Assembly (NCBI GenBank): GCA_019119745.1
Contig: DWWI01000029.1
Location: forward strand, 1 to 6,760
DNA from: Candidatus Mediterraneibacter gallistercoris
GTDB taxonomy: Bacteria > Bacillota_A > Clostridia > Lachnospirales > Lachnospiraceae
Length of the DNA: 6,760 bases
Direction: 5' to 3'
A model generated the notes under the pieces. The model did no database searches, was not told the DNA's origin, and saw only the letters and a program-made list of their open reading frames with translations. A program made the position numbers and the translations under genes. Below are positions 5,337 through 6,760 of the stretch, in pieces (within the stretch, counting starts at the first letter, position 1; every line of letters starts with the position of its first letter).

Positions 5337-6602
5337 ATGATGAAAATATCAGTCAGAAGATGCGCCGGTATGTTACTCGCTGTTCTATTGGCTATTTCAG
5401 TTTTGGCCTTTGCTCCCGGCGCCGTATCAGCTGAAACTTCCGATAAAACAGCAGCAGACTCTGAGATGCTGCCTTCTGAATTATACGCCCGTTACGCAGT
5501 CCTGATGGACGCCGGAACAGGGCGTGTTTTATTTTCCAAGAGCGGAGATACAGAGGCGCCTATGGCCAGTACAACGAAAATCATGACCTGCATCCTTGCT
5601 CTGGAAATCGGAAATCTGTCTGACGAAGTCAGTGTAAGCAGCACCGCTGTCTCGCAGCCGGAAGTAAAGCTGGGAATGACGGAAGGACAACGTTTTCTTC
5701 TGAACGATCTTTTATATTCACTGATGCTCGAATCTCACAATGACACGGCTGTAGCAATTGCCGAGCACATTGGCGGCAGTGTAAAAGAATTTGCCGGTCT
5801 GATGAACAATAAAGCGGAAGAACTCGGGTGTACCTCTACATATTTCATCACTCCAAACGGGCTGGATGCGGAAGATGGGAACGGAACCCATCACACAACA
5901 GCAAGAGATCTCGCGCGTATTATGAAGTACTGCATCACAGAATCTCCCTCGAAAGATCAGTTTCTGAAGATCACGCGCACAGAAACCTATTCTTTTACGG
6001 ACTGCGACAGCAACAGAACATACAGCTGCACAAATCATAATGCCTTTCTGAAAATGATGGATGGAGCACTGACGGGTAAGACCGGATTCACTGCGGATGC
6101 CGGCTACTGTTATGTAGGAGCTCTCAAGGACGATGACCGGACATTTATCGTGGCGCTCCTCGCCTGCGGCTGGCCTAACAACAAAGGCTATAAATGGTCG
6201 GATACAAGAAAACTTATGACATATGCTGTCGAAAATTATTCGTATCGGGAGATAGCTCCTTCATTCGGGCGTGATATTACCGCAATGACAGTTAATATAG
6301 AAAACGGTTATACAGGAGGCTTTCCTCAGAGCTCTCCTGTAAAGATCACACTGACTGCGGCCGGATCACCTGTAAGAATTCTCCTGAAACATGATGAAGA
6401 GATAGAAAGCGAGCTGCAGCTTATGGATAACATCAGCGTTCCCATACAAAAAGGGCAGCAGCTCGGTGAGATTATCTACACTGTAAACGTCAGCCGCATT
6501 GCATCCTATCCATTGTATACAGATGAATCAGTTGTGGAAAGAACTTTTCGGATATGTTTGTATTATATCAGAGACATTTTCTTTCTGAATCGAAAATGTT
6601 AA
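5337..6602 (+). CDS. dacB: Secreted D-alanyl-D-alanine carboxypeptidase (DacB-like, peptidase S11)
   Basis: This 421-residue exported penicillin-binding protein trims terminal D-alanine from peptidoglycan. Active-site motifs are S78-T-T-K81 (SxxK), S133-H-N135 (SxN) and K248-T-G250 (KTG). The signal peptide covers about residues 1-32, with basic residues 3-8, a hydrophobic core, and GAVSA before ETSD. The catalytic domain spans roughly 46-285, and a beta-rich C-terminal domain follows to about 395. The last segment (FRICLYYIRDIFF, about 404-416) is hydrophobic and basic and could anchor the protein to the membrane. It differs from the upstream carboxypeptidase in lacking the acidic linker and in having SHN rather than SAN. 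Its place directly after scpAB matches B. subtilis dacB, a spore-cortex enzyme. ATG ATG occurs at 5337 and 5340; the first is 9 bases after GGAGG and is preferred. Family is firm; the spore role is inferred from position and promoter. Confidence 0.92.
   Translation: MMKISVRRCAGMLLAVLLAISVLAFAPGAVSAETSDKTAADSEMLPSELYARYAVLMDAGTGRVLFSKSGDTEAPMASTTKIMTCILALEIGNLSDEVSVSSTAVSQPEVKLGMTEGQRFLLNDLLYSLMLESHNDTAVAIAEHIGGSVKEFAGLMNNKAEELGCTSTYFITPNGLDAEDGNGTHHTTARDLARIMKYCITESPSKDQFLKITRTETYSFTDCDSNRTYSCTNHNAFLKMMDGALTGKTGFTADAGYCYVGALKDDDRTFIVALLACGWPNNKGYKWSDTRKLMTYAVENYSYREIAPSFGRDITAMTVNIENGYTGGFPQSSPVKITLTAAGSPVRILLKHDEEIESELQLMDNISVPIQKGQQLGEIIYTVNVSRIASYPLYTDESVVERTFRICLYYIRDIFFLNRKC
6574..6599. 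repeat. AT-rich inverted repeat at the 3' end of the second carboxypeptidase gene
   Basis: ACATTTTC (6574-6581) and GAAAATGT (6592-6599) are exact reverse complements around a 10-base loop, ending at the base before the TAA stop's last two bases. No T tract follows on either strand, so I do not call it an intrinsic terminator. It could still stabilise the mRNA 3' end. Confidence 0.45.
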
Positions 6603-6606
6603 AATA

Positions 6607-6696
6607 AATCAACTAAGATGATTAAATTTGCCACTGGAATTGCCCCACTTCATATGATAGTATTAGTGAGGATAAAATAAAACAATCAAATTGATT
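6607..6696. promoter_or_regulatory. Two AATCA...TGATT dyads in the AT-rich gap before the next gene
   Basis: The 116-base gap holds two inverted repeats of the same half-sites: AATCA-7-TGATT (6607-6623) and AATCA-3-TGATT (6684-6696). Both continue as TGATTAA on the right. Their centres are about 75 bases apart, near 7 helical turns. Between them lies a possible promoter: TTGCCA (6628-6633) and TATGAT (6653-6658), each 5/6 but at a long 19-base spacing. The layout would suit an operator pair, but the arms are short and AT-rich, so chance is a real alternative. Confidence 0.3.
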
Positions 6697-6718
6697 AATT
6701 ATAAGGAGATGTACAACG

Positions 6719-6760
6719 ATGGAAAACTGGAAGAAATACGAAAAGACATATTTTATGCCG
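6719..6760 (+). CDS. Start of an unidentified gene (first 14 codons, 3' end outside window)
   Basis: An ATG at 6719 stands 10 bases after a strong AAGGAG ribosome binding site (6703-6708), and the frame stays open to the window edge, reading MENWKKYEKTYFMP. The composition (charged, aromatic, no signal peptide or membrane segment) suggests a cytoplasmic protein. The start is loosely reminiscent of some PLP-dependent aminotransferases, but 14 residues cannot support an assignment. It does not look like SpmA, the membrane protein encoded after dacB in B. subtilis. Confidence 0.6.
   Translation, partial: MENWKKYEKTYFMP

Noticed and set aside
6562..6567. Minus-strand TATAAT in the end of the second carboxypeptidase gene
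   Set aside because: No -35 at a workable distance (ATTCAG at 17 bases), and no minus-strand gene lies downstream.

Overview
The window looks like ordinary chromosomal DNA from a low-to-moderate GC Gram-positive anaerobe, most likely a spore-capable Clostridia member close to Lachnospiraceae. This rests on the ScpA/ScpB pair, two exported D,D-carboxypeptidases, strong GGAGG-type ribosome binding sites, sigma-A promoters of the TTGACA/TATAAT class, and the general protein style. I did not search any database, so the family-level placement is inference. I see no mobile element, tRNA, rRNA, CRISPR array or phage gene. Coding density is high and no gap exceeds 300 bases.

Layout. Bases 1-733: the 3' end of a SlyD-like FKBP prolyl isomerase, then a low-molecular-weight protein tyrosine phosphatase one base later, closed by a strong intrinsic terminator. 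Bases 722-1438 (minus strand): a J-domain co-chaperone-like protein that converges on the phosphatase with a 12-base overlap and has its own sigma-A promoter near 1483-1511. Bases 1439-1617: the divergent intergenic region. Bases 1618-2847: a secreted penicillin-binding D-alanyl-D-alanine carboxypeptidase (DacF/PBP5 type). Bases 2909-3847: a membrane-anchored metallophosphoesterase with its own promoter. Bases 3931-5269: scpA and scpB, the condensin (SMC) partner genes, overlapping and led by a promoter whose -35 lies in the end of the phosphoesterase gene. Bases 5337-6602: a second secreted D,D-carboxypeptidase in the position that dacB holds downstream of scpAB in Bacillus subtilis. Bases 6603-6718: an AT-rich regulatory gap. 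Bases 6719-6760: the first 14 codons of an unidentified gene.

How the parts fit: the plus-strand genes from 1618 onward mix cell-wall trimming (two DD-carboxypeptidases), chromosome segregation (ScpAB with SMC) and a membrane phosphoesterase. The most interesting reading is that the two carboxypeptidase genes carry promoter-like motifs resembling sporulation sigma factors: a forespore sigma-G/sigma-F-like motif before the first, and a mother-cell sigma-E-like motif before the second. This matches how dacF and dacB are controlled in B. subtilis, but here it is only motif matching by eye. I found no clear evidence of a new biological system; the best leads are regulatory details and the J-domain protein with an unassigned C-terminal part.
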